From Anisus vortex (Eukaryota; Mollusca; Gastropoda; Planorbidae): 64,000 nucleotides of DNA. Location: assembly GCA_949126835.1 (NCBI GenBank), contig OX421495.1, positions 19,869,079 through 19,933,078 of the forward strand, in the 5' to 3' direction. The notes beneath the pieces are model-generated. The model did not search any database and was not told where the DNA came from. It saw only the letters and a program-made list of their open reading frames with translations. A program made the position numbers and the translations under genes. Each line of letters begins with the position of its first letter. Position 1 is the stretch's first letter. Below, piece by piece: positions 11,346-23,194 of the stretch.

Positions 11346-13444
11346 ATCTTTTTTTTCTCCAAAAATTTCAACTTGGGTGGTGCCAGTCAAAAACTACAAA
11401 AAAGTTTACATAACAGGTTATTTTTGGAACCAAACGTTTCACCCAATGTCAAAATAATAAAATACATATTCTACTTTCTTTTCCTAATTTTATATGTTAA
11501 AAGGAGTGATAAAATGTAATTTATTTATTATAAAGTTGTCTCTAGGCTGAGAATACTTGCTTAAAAGAATAGACAGATTTTTAATCAATAATTAAGTTTA
11601 ATTTATGTTTCATATAATTAATTTTAAGTCATTTATAAAGGAGTGTTCTAATTGCACCAACTTAGACCTGTGTCATGTGCATCTCTTATCATTGGTATAT
11701 GTGAAATGACATATGGTTGTCGTGATAAGAAAGTGAAGATGTCTGTATAACAGATAAAAACACTAACTTAGATTGTTATAATTTGTATCTAGCTGTAAAA
11801 TAAAACTGGAAAGCAAAGTATTATTAATATAAAGTGATTTGAATTTTTAAAAAAAGAATAAATACAATGCGATTATATGATAAAATAATCAGAAGACTGA
11901 AATAAAAATATAGGGAATGAAAATTTACTATAAAATATATTTCATGTATTTGGGTATAGAATGGGTTGCCTTTTAATAAAACTACAAGATTTGACGTCAA
12001 ATAGATATACATGTAATGCGCATGACTTTGTCTAGAATAGAATGGGTGTCTGTGTAAATTATCCAATTAGAAGATTGTATGATAATCTAGAATGTTCGAT
12101 TTTTGATTAAAAAATAGTTAAACGAAGGGTTAGTTTTATGGATGAAGTATGGAAGAGTTATGTGCAAGGTGTATAGATCCTAATTTTACTGTCATGAGTC
12201 ATGACCTATCTTTCTAGAGTCAAACATCGTGTACATTTTATTTTACTAAAAGTGTCCATACTTTCAAATACACACGTCCGTATTTAGACTGGGGTCTACT
12301 GGTTAAGGCTCAACGCATTTTGCAATGATATGATAAGTTTTGAATTAACTTGTAAAGCAGTTATCAAAATACTTTTGAGTTGAGATAAACAGAGGTAGAT
12401 ATCTTCTTAAGCTTGCTTAGTTAAATACTTCTGGAAACTCAACTAATTTTATAACCAACAAAAAGATCTAGCGTTAACAACGCAATTTGGTGTAAATAGT
12501 AATTTACTTTAATGCTATTGTATTTTGTAAAAAAGCATGAAAGAATATAAATAAAATATGATTTTAATGCATCTTATCGTGCGCGTCATTTCCTCTACAG
12601 TTGCAATTCTCAGAGATAAGTTATGGTAACTAGTCCGGAAAACATACAGGAAGCCTAACATCATTAAAGAAATATGTTTCCAAATACAAGTTTACACTCA
12701 AAATCACTGATATGCATAGGACTCAAACAAAGAAAAAGGCGCTTGTAATATACGAATCTCAATGTTTGTTTATTTGTCTAGGAAAGGAATCTAGATCCCT
12801 CTCCTAAAAATTATAGGCCTCCCATTTAGCAGGAATACTCTATTAGTTGCAAAGTAAATCAATACAATGTTGACATAATAATGTACGTTTTTAATTTATT
12901 TTATATATTGTGGACATATTTAGTATTTCTCAATTTTATGACAATTGTTTTTTCTTGTTTTCTGTTGTAATTTAAACTTAAATTGAGTTTCAAAATGATA
13001 TAGATTATATTATTTAAGCCACTGCTTCGAACCACTTTTTCCTAAACCAATTAGAAGAAGCGGTAGAAATAAGTCAAATATGTTTGTATTCTAATGTCTC
13101 CAGGTGAACTATAATTAAAAACAAATAATAAATAAAAATTTTTTTTAATTTCTAAGAACTTAACACACGCAAATTTGGGTGCATCTTAACGGTTTAAAAA
13201 AATTCCATATGCAAGAACAAATCCATATAAAACCTTTCGTTCAAAGTGTCATTCAGGCAAAGCCTGGCTTGCCTGAGTTATACATTTCAGGGTAATACTC
13301 CAAACACTTACAAAAATTCCAAATGCAAGAGCAAATACATATACATCTTCTTTCCTCCCGAGTGACATTTGTGATTAGAATACGTTTCCTGGAGACTTCT
13401 AGAATCCCCAAAACTGAATATTATCTGTTTAAACCCTTACCAAA

Positions 13445-13722
13445 GGGGACACGGTGGTCGAGCGGCAGCGCGTTCGACTGGCTATTCGAAGGTTCTGTGT
13501 TCAAATTCTGGTGGAGGATAGGATTTTTTCCCGGAACTTGAGGGTGTCACTGAGTCTACCCAGCTCTGATGGATACCTGACATTAGTTGGAGTAAAGTGA
13601 AGGTGGCTGGGCGTAGTGCTATCCACACATCCCCTAGTATGCCGTGGCCACAAAAACTGGTGAACGCTGCTTCACCAGCCTTACAATCAGTTTGGTCCGA
13701 AGGGTAGAGTTTACTTACTTAA
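13445..13722 (+). mobile_element. tRNA-derived SINE, full-length-like
   Basis: The head looks like a tRNA: a box-A-like stretch TGGTCGAGCGGCAGCG and a box-B-like stretch GGTTCTGTGTTCAAATTC about 35 nt later. A body common to the other copies follows (TACCCAGCTCTGATGG, AGTATGCCGTGGCCAC, GCTTCACCAG). Related copies are at 22790-23035, 44700-44962 (reverse) and 63889-64000 (cut by the window). SINEs are transcribed by RNA polymerase III and copied by a partner LINE. Confidence 0.82.
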
Positions 13723-13973
13723 ACACTAACTAAAATTCAGGACTATAATTAAACTATGGATACGCGTCGAACGCTATAATATTCTTATTATTATGGCGGA
13801 GCAGTTGTAAATATTAGATGTACTTAAAGATAACAAATCCAAATTGACGTCCCTAGAGTCTTGGACGCCATAGAGACTCACGGGACTTGAACCGAGACAT
13901 TCGGTTTTGCGATTAAACACAATAACGCTAGATCACATCGCCCAATTTACTGTTATTTAGTTGTGAGATCCAG

Positions 13974-14271
13974 CAAAGACTATAATAAGATGGACCGCTT
14001 GCTCTATTTTTAGAGTTTATGTGTTTTGTTTTTGCCGTGCGCAACCAATAACGCTGTCTTAAATGACTTCTATGCTCCTACGATTGCATTAAAGGTTTCC
14101 GCTGTATACAACTTTCGATTTTAATATTAATTTTCCATTGAGAAAATCATAGCAAATTACTAAACCGAAAGTATATAGCACCGGGAGCGATCGGAAATTC
14201 CGAAACAGAGTGTTTCAAGTTATCAAATAGTAGAAATATCAGGCAAGCGGTCCATCTTATTATAGTCTTTG
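13974..14271. mobile_element. MITE with perfect 28-bp terminal inverted repeats
   Basis: The ends CAAAGACTATAATAAGATGG... and ...CCATCTTATTATAGTCTTTG are exact reverse complements over 28 bp. The element is 298 bp with no coding capacity. A related, more diverged copy at 16242-16532 lies in the opposite internal orientation. No clear target duplication was seen, so the superfamily is unassigned. Confidence 0.82.
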
Positions 14272-14449
14272 GTTCCAGTTTTTTTTAGATTTATAAATTA
14301 GTATTATTTTAGTTTTTCGGTTGTTTTAAATTATTTATAAAGAAATAAACAGAATAATACCATTGGCTAAATGCTTTATTTGTAATTTCTTTTTTTTTTC
14401 TTTATCGTTTTGGACGCGATTGTGTGTGAGTGTTTTGTTAAAGACATAA

Positions 14450-15110
14450 ATAAATGTATAGTATCCGTCCGTTCTCTAAACACGATGTGAAGGTTCTTTA
14501 GGTCTCTGCCCTTCAACTTGCTCTCTTTTCAGTTGCAAGGTGGCCTCTTCAATCTGCGTTCCCACCTGGCACTACCGCCCTCCCCCCTTCCATGTGGCGC
14601 GGAAGTCAATGAATTCTTTCGACGGCTGTTGGTTAATGTGTGCAAGGGTCATGGCTCATTCGCAGAGGTCTTGAAACTGCTGATAAGGCCAGCCTCCTCC
14701 TCGTGCGTCATTTGCCAGCTCTCTCCATACATCAAAGCTCTGGCGTTGCGCTTGGAGTCCATTTTGTTGACTTTGGACTACACCTCAGGGAACATTTCAG
14801 GATTGAATTTATTCTCAGCATGATGCTTTTCCTGAACATCCTCAAAGGTTTGTAACTCTGTCCTGCCCCTGGATTTGGATGATCTCACGCAAGCATATCA
14901 GGTGAAAGATGTCCGGCTACTTTGTTTGCTAGGCGTAGGTAGCCCATGCTTGAATAAAGGACTGTACTAGACACGAAGGCTTGGTACATCTAGTTCTTTC
15001 GTCCCTTCTGTATGTTGGGTGTTGGCCCATATTCTTTGGTTTAGCCTTGCCATTACTTTCGCTGGATTTCCTCTTCTTATTAGGACTTCTTTGTTTTATA
15101 TATAAAACGA
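14450..15110. other. unassigned GC-richer stretch, possible old repeat or pseudogene
   Basis: It is more GC-rich than its surroundings, with codon-like texture but only short open frames on both strands (for example 14518-14823 plus). On the minus strand a short piece reads KVMARLNQRIWANTQHTEG, which hints at a decayed LINE-type coding region, but I could not place it in a family. No splice pattern was found. Confidence 0.3.
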
Positions 15111-15462
15111 AAATAGTATTTAAAATGAAAGGGTAATTTACACCTAATGCTAATTTTAAAATAAATGCTATATTATAAGAAGAAAAACTTTGATGACTTA
15201 CAATTTTTTTTATATTTCTTAATAACAGCTTATGTGTAGTAGATTCCTACAAAGCTTCAAGACATATCGAACAATATTCGATATTTTAATTCTTTGTTTA
15301 AAATTAATTAATTCAGTAAAATCATAAAATACATATATAAATAAGGCAACGTTTATTGGTCAGTTAAAGTCTTGAAGGTATGGCAGTGACTTTTATTTAA
15401 TTTTGTTCACTTTAATTTCATTAACATAATTTATTCAGAAAAGATCAGTCAGTTCCTGTATC

Positions 15463-15468
15463 TTTATT
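15463..15468 (-). terminator. polyadenylation signal of protease 2
   Basis: AATAAA on the minus strand within AAAATAAAGATACAGG, about 37 nt after the stop codon at 15505. A short 3' UTR ending near 15440-15450 is expected. Confidence 0.65.
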
Positions 15469-15504
15469 TTGGGTGGAGGTCAGCAGTGTTCCGTCAAGAA
15501 TATC

Positions 15505-18500
15505 TTAGACGCCGTTAATAATTGAGTTCATCCAGTCTTTCAGCTCGATGACATCGGAGTAGACACCCGGCTTACCGGCTTCACCACAGCCGTGACCCCA
15601 GCTAACGATTCCTGTAAAAATAATTGCTATTAGTATTTTGGGATAAACTTGTATGATAAAATAATAAGATTGAAAACAATTAACTCATTATTATCCCACA
15701 ATACAAAGTCTAATTTGTCGAAGTTGTTTTGATTAATCTTTACATTCTAAATTATTGTGCTTCTATTGACAACATCGCCTTTGTTTGGTTTCATGTATAC
15801 AAATTAATAGCTATTTATAAATATTTAAGCTAATGGTGTTTCAAATATTTTTTTTCAGATAACAATAAACACAAACGAAATAAACCGTATTTTAAAAAAA
15901 AATTAAAAACAAATAAAAACTGTTTGGTCCAATTTTTTTAGTGAAACCCAATAATGTTCGACTAACCTGTTAGTGTCCATCTGTTCTCTATGTAAGTATA
16001 TAGTGGGCCACCGCTATCTCCCTGATATAGAAAGATAGAATAAACTGTTAGACTTACAATGTGTTTATCACAAGAGCATTTCTTTAAAGGTCTCTTAATA
16101 TGCATTTTATATACATGTGGATAGCAGTATGCAGCTCTCTCTCTCTATATATTTTTTAACCCATTCCACGATAATGAACCAACTCGAATCTTGTACCCCA
16201 TATAAAATAAGCTTAATTCTTAACTCATGTTTGCTTAAAATCAAAGACTATAATAAGATGGACAGCTTGCTTCTAATATTTCTGCTATTTGATGACTCGA
16301 ATGACTTTTTTTCGGAATTCCCGATTCCCTTTTGTATTATACACTTCCGTTTTATTTAATCGCTATAATTTTCTCAACGGAAAATTAAAATTAAAATCAA
16401 AAGTTGTAAACAGCGGAAACCTCTAGACAGCCGTAGAAGACAGCGTTATTGGATGCGCACGGAAGAAAAGAACATATTATTATATATAAGCTCTAAAAAT
16501 ATAGCAATCCGTCCATCTTGTTATATTCTTTGTTAAATGAATGCACGTTATTTACGACTACACACAAACATAATACTATTATTTTACAGTACTTAGTTAA
16601 TTTCTTTTCAAAAGAATTGAGAAGTGGTAGCGTTTAATGTCATTTGTCATAGTCTATCTTGAGAAATTAAAACATGGATTGATTTAAATCTCTGCAAATT
16701 TATCTGCGAAATAAAAGGTTTTGAATGATTATTCTTTTTTTTTTTTTTTTTTTAATTCTCTTTGTTTTGGTCGACTAAATTTAATGCTAGGGTTCTAATT
16801 TTCATGGGCAAAACTTTACGCCAACAAACCTAATTTAAAACTATATCAATAATACTGGGGGCCCACACTAATTTGTAGAACCACGCATGGGTTCTCGATC
16901 CCAAATGGATTGTGAAACCCCTGCAAAGAATGAATAAGTATGGCGTAGTAAGGGAGGGAGGGCAAATACCGTAGTGCAAGATGGGGCGGTAAGGGGTAAA
17001 GAAAGGGCACATACTGTTTTGGGTGGAAGGGAGGGGGTGGAATAGTGCAAGGTGTGTGTGAGGGGGGTGGAATAGTTTACAATTTATAGCGGGCAATAGC
17101 CGGCTATATCTATTCCTGGAAAAAACTAACATTTCATATAAGCGGGCTTAGAACCGTTAAATTAGGTTCATTATAGGCATGTTTATTTAAAAACGAAAAT
17201 AAGAAGCAACAAAAAGACGAAATAAGATTTCTAAAATTCTTTCTCAGCAATACAATGGCAGGGGAAAGGGATGGTGAAGGGATTTAACGCCTAGTTTGAT
17301 TTTTTATCTCACCACGCAAGCGTCAACTCCACCGGTAGGAAGTCCTGCACAAAGCATTCTGGGTGTGATGGCGCCAACACCGTATCTCTGCTCGCAAATA
17401 CTTCTGGATTTGATTGGCTTGTTCACTTGATGAAGCTTGTAAGGGGTAGTGCCACCTGGCGGAAAAATAATCGTGATTAAAATCTGTACACATATTATAA
17501 CATTTGATAACATGTGAAAGTAAACGTGTATCATTGAGAGACACCATAATACAGTGGGTTATGACATTGTTCTTTTAAGTCTTGAAAAATATTTTGAGGC
17601 CCATTCAATGCTTACCAGCAGTTAACGAACCCCATCCCGCCACTATAGAAATCTCGCCATCATTCCAGCCTTCATTGGGAATGCAGACAGCTGCAATAAA
17701 CATGTTTGTGGGCATGTTGGATGACACTTTAAAAAGGGCGATATCGTAATCAAGCGTCCAGGAGTTAAATCCCCTAAAAACAATTAGAAAAAAACGTTAT
17801 GGAATTAACTTCGGACATAGACTAAACTGACTAAACTTAAAAACGAAAATTAACCACATCTAAAAACACATACAATTGTAATAACATCAACAACAGATCG
17901 AGACACACATAAAAAAAGGAAATATCAACCACAGCTAAAGACACACATACAAAAAGGTAATGACAACCAAAGCTAAAAACACGAATGAAAACGAAAATAA
18001 AATAAAGCTACGTTTCAGAAAATAACGAAGAAAAGCAAACGTTAATATAAAGTGCCACACCCTACCCGTGGATGAACAAACTGCTGAAGTGTGCAATGAC
18101 ACGGTGTGGTTCACTGACGTCAGCTCTGTCATGAATACCACAATGAGCCTCATAACGACTCGCCCTTGTGTCACTGAAAGTAGAAACAACAACAACAACC
18201 ATTGACTCACACATTAGTTGTGTACATTAATAAACACAAATTTACTTTCTTTTGTCTCGTGCACTTTGTCTTGCTAATCTTATCTACCCACCAACCCTTT
18301 TAGATGTCTGTCAAACTCTCTGTCTGTATCTCTATTGTTCTGTTTGACACCTGTTTCTCCACTGCCACACACACCCTAATACATACATTAACCCTTCCCG
18401 TAACGACCTACTTCTATCTATGCTGCCTTCAGTTTCGCTATATACGCGCCCGGGACTGTAAGGGTTAATATCTCAAGACTAACGAACAATATTTGTTTAT

Positions 18501-21500
18501 TGGGTAGCGAAGTTCACTGCATTTTGAAAAAGGTGACATTGTGCAACATATATATGTCTGCATCTTGTTATTAAGTAATTAAATAAAATAAACAGCATTA
18601 CTCTAGTGTTGTACCCCATTTTTCCCAATCACCGTGTTGACTAATATATAACGTCTATAACAAGAATCTTCTTTCCCAACCTCCCGATTACAATCCAAAT
18701 CGGCCATGAATTTTCTACATCTATTAAGTAAGGAAAATAGAAAAAATTCCAACATTTTCCCTATTTTTTTTTATCAATGTAAAGCATTGTAGCCCAGTAG
18801 AATATGTGTTTTGAATATTCACATATTCTTCTCTTCTCTCTTGTCAAATTGCTTTTTTAAAATGTCGTATATAGATTTAAGATAGCTCCAGTATGTCTTA
18901 TAGACAAAATGTTCTTGATGAATGTCGATATACATTTCAGATAAATCTAGACAAGAACTTTTTTTTTAAATGCTGTTTGTTTGTCTCTTAAAAAATATTC
19001 AAAACTATTTGTCCAGATAAATCCAAAATTTTTGGGCAGAGATAAAATAGCAAACACTATTTATCTAAAGACACCAAAAAATTGTTTGCCCAAAGACGTC
19101 CAAAAACTATTTGTCCAAAGACATCCCAAAAACTTCTTGTCCAAAAACATTCCAAAAACACTTTTTTTTTTCAGTCATTCCAAAAGTAGCTCTTGAATTA
19201 TACTTTTTAAATGCGACCAGATATTTTTTAAAATTAAGATTACTTACTTGAGGCACTGAGCAGCAGTCGCCAGGTAATATTCACCGGCCAGATTTTTTAT
19301 CAAACTTGCTCCGCAGAGATGAGTGGTAGGCTCAGCAACAAAGCGTAAACTACACTAACAAAAGGGAGACAATGGTTGAATCAGATGGAAGGACTATAGC
19401 AATGAACTAATGGTTGAATCAGATGGAAGGACTAAAGCAATTAACAAATGGTTGAATCAGATATAATGACTATAGCAATGAACTAATGGTTGAATCAGAT
19501 GGAAGGACTATAGCAATGAACTAATGGTTGAATCAGATATAATGACTATAGCAATGAACTAATGGTTGAATCAGATGTAAGGACTAAAGCAATTAACAAA
19601 TGGTTGAATCAGATATAATGACTATAGCAATGAACTAATGGTTGAATCAGATAGAATGACTATAGCAATGAACTAATGGTTGAATCAGATATAATGACTA
19701 TAGCAATGAACTAATGGTTGAATCAGATATAATGACTATAGAAATGAACTAATGGTTGAATCAGATATAATGACTATAGCAATGAACTAATGGTTGAATC
19801 AGATATAATGACTATAGCAATGAACTAATGGTTGAATCAGATATAATGACTATAGCAATGAACTAATGGTTGAATCAGATATAATGAATAAAGCAATGAA
19901 CAAATGGTTGAATCAGATGTAAGGACTAAAGCAATTAACAAATGGTTGAATCAGATATGATGAATAAAGCAATGAACAAATGGTTGAATCAGATATAAGG
20001 ACTAAAGCAATTAACAAATGGTTGAATCAGAATTGTCTAGCAAATTCATAGAGTATTATTATATCTTCCTATTGTTATTGTTATCTTTCTGTAGTTATTG
20101 TTCTTGTGGTTGGCGACTCGTATCTTTCTGTTGGTTGAATATTCCTTTTCTATTTTTATTCACCCCTAGAGATTTGTGATTTGTATCTTCTTGCTGTCAT
20201 TGTTTTTTTTTTCACACCCATATTTTTTGCTTACCATTGCAGGCCAGGTGTAAGGCATAGACTCTTTGCCTCCAACTATTCTGGTGGCCAGTTCAGAAAC
20301 TCCATTTCCTGGGGCTAAAGGTCTCTGTCCACAACCAGGTGCATCGATCTTATCGTACCGGCTGGAAACAAAAAAAAAATAACGTCCAGCAGTTGTTGGC
20401 AGTGATGTCAATTGGAGCAAAGTGAAAATAAATCAAATTAAAAGTTCACGTAGATAGATTAGATATAAAAACATGTATATGGTAATGTAGCCCTCCCCCA
20501 AAGACAGGTAATCCATAAACTAATAACAGGAATAAAAATGCAAGACTAGACTCGGACCACGGATGAGTGTAGGATGCAATAATCTTCTTTATAGAAGGAG
20601 CGTCGGTAATGTATAAGATAGGATAACTAAATTGTTTATGGGATGATTCCTAAAGTTGTAACATTTCTACCTTAAGGTAATACCTTAATATTTTTAACAG
20701 GGTGTCAGTAATGTGGTGTAACATTCCATTCCTAAAATTTTTTGTCAGAAAGTTGATCATTGAAAAGAGAGGGGGGGGGGGGGCAAGGAGGGAAATTACA
20801 AAATTGTAATTTTTTTTTTCTGTATGTAGGTCTAATGAAGATTATGGGATAAAGAGGGGAAATGGGGGGGGGGGTGCTGAAATGCAGTGCAAGATGTTAA
20901 AATGTATAATTTGTTTGCTATAGGTGGAAAAGGCTGGTTAGCTTAGTTTGGTAACAAGCATGAATTGTTGTTATATTATGTTTTTGTTTATCTGTTGATG
21001 TTTTTTATGTAGTTTTCTCTATAACTGTAGAATCCTATTTTTAAAAAAACAATAAAGACTGATTTCCAATACTTTACCTCCTGCCTAATCGAACAAGATT
21101 GTCTCCTTTAGAAGCTGTCACAGCATTAGCTGTTGCAATCGGAAACAATAAGCAATTAATGAAGAAATAATTAAGCTTTGTTATACGTTGGGATTGTATG
21201 CTTAAAAACGTATATTATACAGACCATGTAAACAACAAATACATTAATTTATAATGAATTAATATCGATATTTCTTTGTTTTAATATATACATATATTAT
21301 AATAAAAATTGGGAATTATCTGATATCTTTGTGTTATGACGGGTCAGTGTAATGTTACATCGTTTATAAAAATGGGATTTCATAAATATTATTGTTGCCA
21401 AAAAGTAATTTCAATAAGCATACAAGGCTATGTGTTTATATATTATTGTCTATAAACTGTCCTACCTGCAACTATGATTAAAGCGAACGCTGCCAGAACA

Positions 21501-21505
21501 CGCAT
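15505..21505 (-). CDS. trypsin-like protease homologue with catalytic His replaced by Gln, 9 exons, 293 aa
   Basis: Exons on the minus strand: 21466-21505, 21078-21114, 20235-20361, 19248-19354, 18066-18173, 17616-17773, 17313-17455, 15967-16021, 15505-15611 (882 nt). Seven of nine exon lengths equal those of the neighbour at 2859-8923, and all phases match, so this is a tandem duplicate. It has a signal peptide ([12 protein letters not shown]), the Cys-bearing propeptide ([12 protein letters not shown]), and activation site R53-IVGG. Asp150 (YDIAL) and Ser243 (GDSGGP) are kept, as is Asp237 of the specificity pocket. The catalytic His position reads TAAQC (codon CAG at about 19262-19264), giving Gln101, so peptidase activity should be lost or very low. 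No stop or shift is present, so the gene appears maintained. S1 homologues without the triad often act as binding or regulatory partners, but that role is inference here. Confidence 0.92.
16242..16532. mobile_element. second copy of the 28-bp TIR MITE, diverged
   Basis: Starts CAAAGACTATAATAAGATGGA and ends with the near reverse complement (TCCATCTTGTTATATTCTTTG). Internal words such as GCGTTATTGGATGCGCACGG are the reverse complement of those in the 13974-14271 copy, so the two are inverted relative to each other. It lies in the intron of protease 2 between the exons at 15967-16021 and 17313-17455. Confidence 0.75.
18388..18468. mobile_element. short TTAA-flanked inverted-repeat element (piggyBac-like MITE)
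   Basis: TTAACCCTTCCCG at the left and CTGTAAGGGTTAA at the right form imperfect inverted ends framed by TTAA, the target site of piggyBac transposons. It is only 81 bp long, inside an intron of protease 2. Confidence 0.5.
19372..20030. repeat. 38-bp minisatellite, ~17 copies, upstream of a 3' splice site
   Basis: Unit ATGGTTGAATCAGATATAAT followed by GACTATAGCAATGAACTA. Two subtypes are interspersed: GATGGAAGGACTA/AAAGCAATTAACAA and GATATAATGACTA/ATAGCAATGAACTA. On the minus strand the array ends about 18 nt before the 3' splice site of the protease 2 exon that begins at 19354, the exon carrying the mutated catalytic His. Confidence 0.93.
20510..20640 (+). mobile_element. 3' tail fragment of the same LINE family (plus orientation)
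   Basis: Shares GCAAGACTAGACTC, GGATGAGTGTAGGATGCAAT and AATCTTCTTTATAGAAGGAG with the tail of the reverse-transcriptase relic that ends at about 38005. Inside an intron of protease 2. Confidence 0.65.
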
Positions 21506-21558
21506 TGTGTATGTTTGATTCTGTGTGCGTGTATACGAATCTTTATCTGTCAGGTGCT

Positions 21559-21566
21559 CTTATATA
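21559..21566 (-). promoter_or_regulatory. TATA box of protease 2
   Basis: TATATAAG on the minus strand, about 54-61 nt before the start codon at 21505, at a distance close to that of the TATA motif of protease 1. Confidence 0.6.
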
Positions 21567-22113
21567 CACGAGTTTTCCCGTCTTAATAGCGAGTCTGACG
21601 CTTGTTTACAGATTAATTATACACATTTAGAATAATAGATTGTCGAAATATCGAAGAAGAAGATGGGATGTATAAACAGCATGAGCAAAATTAACTAACA
21701 GGCTTACTCTGTCACTTGTTTTCTCTCTTGCCCCCCCCCCCCCCTCTCTCTCTCTCTCTCTTGATATACTATTCTATTTATTCGTTGTGTGGGATGGGAC
21801 GTGATTATTTACACATGATTTATCGTCAATAACTTCTTGTGTCAGAATACATTGACTTGTATAGTCTTGCTGGATTTTGATAGATAGGCTACACTGATGG
21901 CACGCTGAAGAAGATAATGAATACAAAAACTCTACAAAAAAATAAATAGGCCTATAAATAAAAATATAAATAAATAAAGTTGTTGGTTTTTTTTTGGTCA
22001 TTTATTTACTAATTTTTATTAGGAGACTTGGCATTGATGTTCACAACAAAGCTGTTTTATTTGCTTGGGAGCGCCAACAACGATCTTACAGATAAAAAAA
22101 AAAATCTCTGGCT

Positions 22114-23194
22114 CAGCGTTTCCCAAATACCAGGTCGCGACCCGGTCGTAAAAACAAGTCAAATAATCGTGAAGTAGGTCTACTGGCTAATTAATAATAC
22201 AGTGTATATTACGCTCCAATTGAATTTTTTTTTTACTCCCTTTCTTTTAACTTGCACTGTCTGTCTGTCTGCTTGGTTGGTTGGTTGCTTGGATGTTTGA
22301 TTAATAGCAAAACTTTGCATCGATTTTTTGACCACTTCCGATCGAGCTGAAACTTGGGCAGCAGACTTGTCCCGACTAACAATACATTCTATCAAATTTT
22401 CAGCATCATAGCCTTTGGAACAGTCACGAATTCCTTCGACCAATTTGCGAATCGAAAAGTATATTTCACGTAAGTTATGGATGCCTGTATCGGAATAGAC
22501 GGAAGTAAATACAATTTTCGGATATGTTCGTTTTTACGAAATAAATAGAATGAAAACGACACAATGTACCTTTTTATGGTTTTTGCGGACCAAAGCTAGA
22601 AAAAAAAAAGGATGCGAAAAATTTTAGTGTGGAAATTCATAAGGTATAGTTTATACTTATTTTAATCTATCAAAATATAAATTAAATATAAACTTAGATT
22701 ACAAAGAAAGGGAATACAATAAAAACTTTGTTTTTATGGGTTAGTTTATTATATTTAAGCCCACATCTTCGTTACCTGTGAGTGTTTATGGGGCACAGTG
22801 GTCGAACGACAGCGCGTTCGGTTGGCATACCTAAGGTCCTGTGTTCAAATCCTGGTGAAGGCTAGGATTTGTTCTTGGGTCTGGAGGGAGTCCCTCACTT
22901 TAGTCGGGTAAAGTAAAGTCGGCTGGGATTGTACTGGCCACACAATCACCTAGTATGCCGTGGCCACAGAAACTGGTAAACTCTGCTTCACCGACCCTAT
23001 GGATCGATTTCGTCCGACTGGATACTTTACATTTGTAGGCCTATATGAATTTATTAATAAATGCTTTGTTTTAATCTAGAAAAATTGTCTGAAAATTAAT
23101 ATCTGTTTTATGTTACTTAAAGGCTAGTTAGTAGGACATGAAGTAACAGAATAAAAATATCCGTGTCATAAAAAGTGAAGTTTGAAAAACGCAG
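22114..23194. mobile_element. candidate non-autonomous hAT element with a nested SINE
   Basis: The left end CAGCGTTTCCCAAA and the right end TTTGAAAAACGCAG are imperfect inverted repeats (11 of 14). Flanks CTCTGGCT and CTCTAGTC match 5 of 8, and the differences are all transitions. About 1.08 kb with a SINE at 22790-23035. No transposase was recognised. This is a moderate call because ends and flanks are both degraded. Confidence 0.45.
22790..23035 (+). mobile_element. tRNA-derived SINE copy
   Basis: Same family as 13445-13722: head GGGGCACAGTGGTCGAACGA, box-B-like GGTCCTGTGTTCAAATCC, body CTAGTATGCCGTGGCCACAG and 3' part CTGCTTCACCGACC. It interrupts the candidate hAT element 22114-23194, so it is the younger insertion. 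Confidence 0.8.

Larger units (their letters stand above)
8924..15504. other. intergenic region between the two proteases
   Basis: No host gene recognised. It holds the TATA box of protease 1, a LINE 3' tail (9838-10060), a TATC-type simple repeat (10680-10890), a 17-bp minisatellite (10915-11345), a SINE (13445-13722), an inverted-repeat MITE (13974-14271) and an unassigned GC-richer stretch (14450-15110). The rest, including 11350-13440, is AT-rich sequence with no signal I could assign. Confidence 0.6.

Noticed and set aside
13445..13520. Possible functional tRNA gene
   Set aside because: Box A and B are present but the cloverleaf is imperfect and the same sequence continues into a repeated SINE body.
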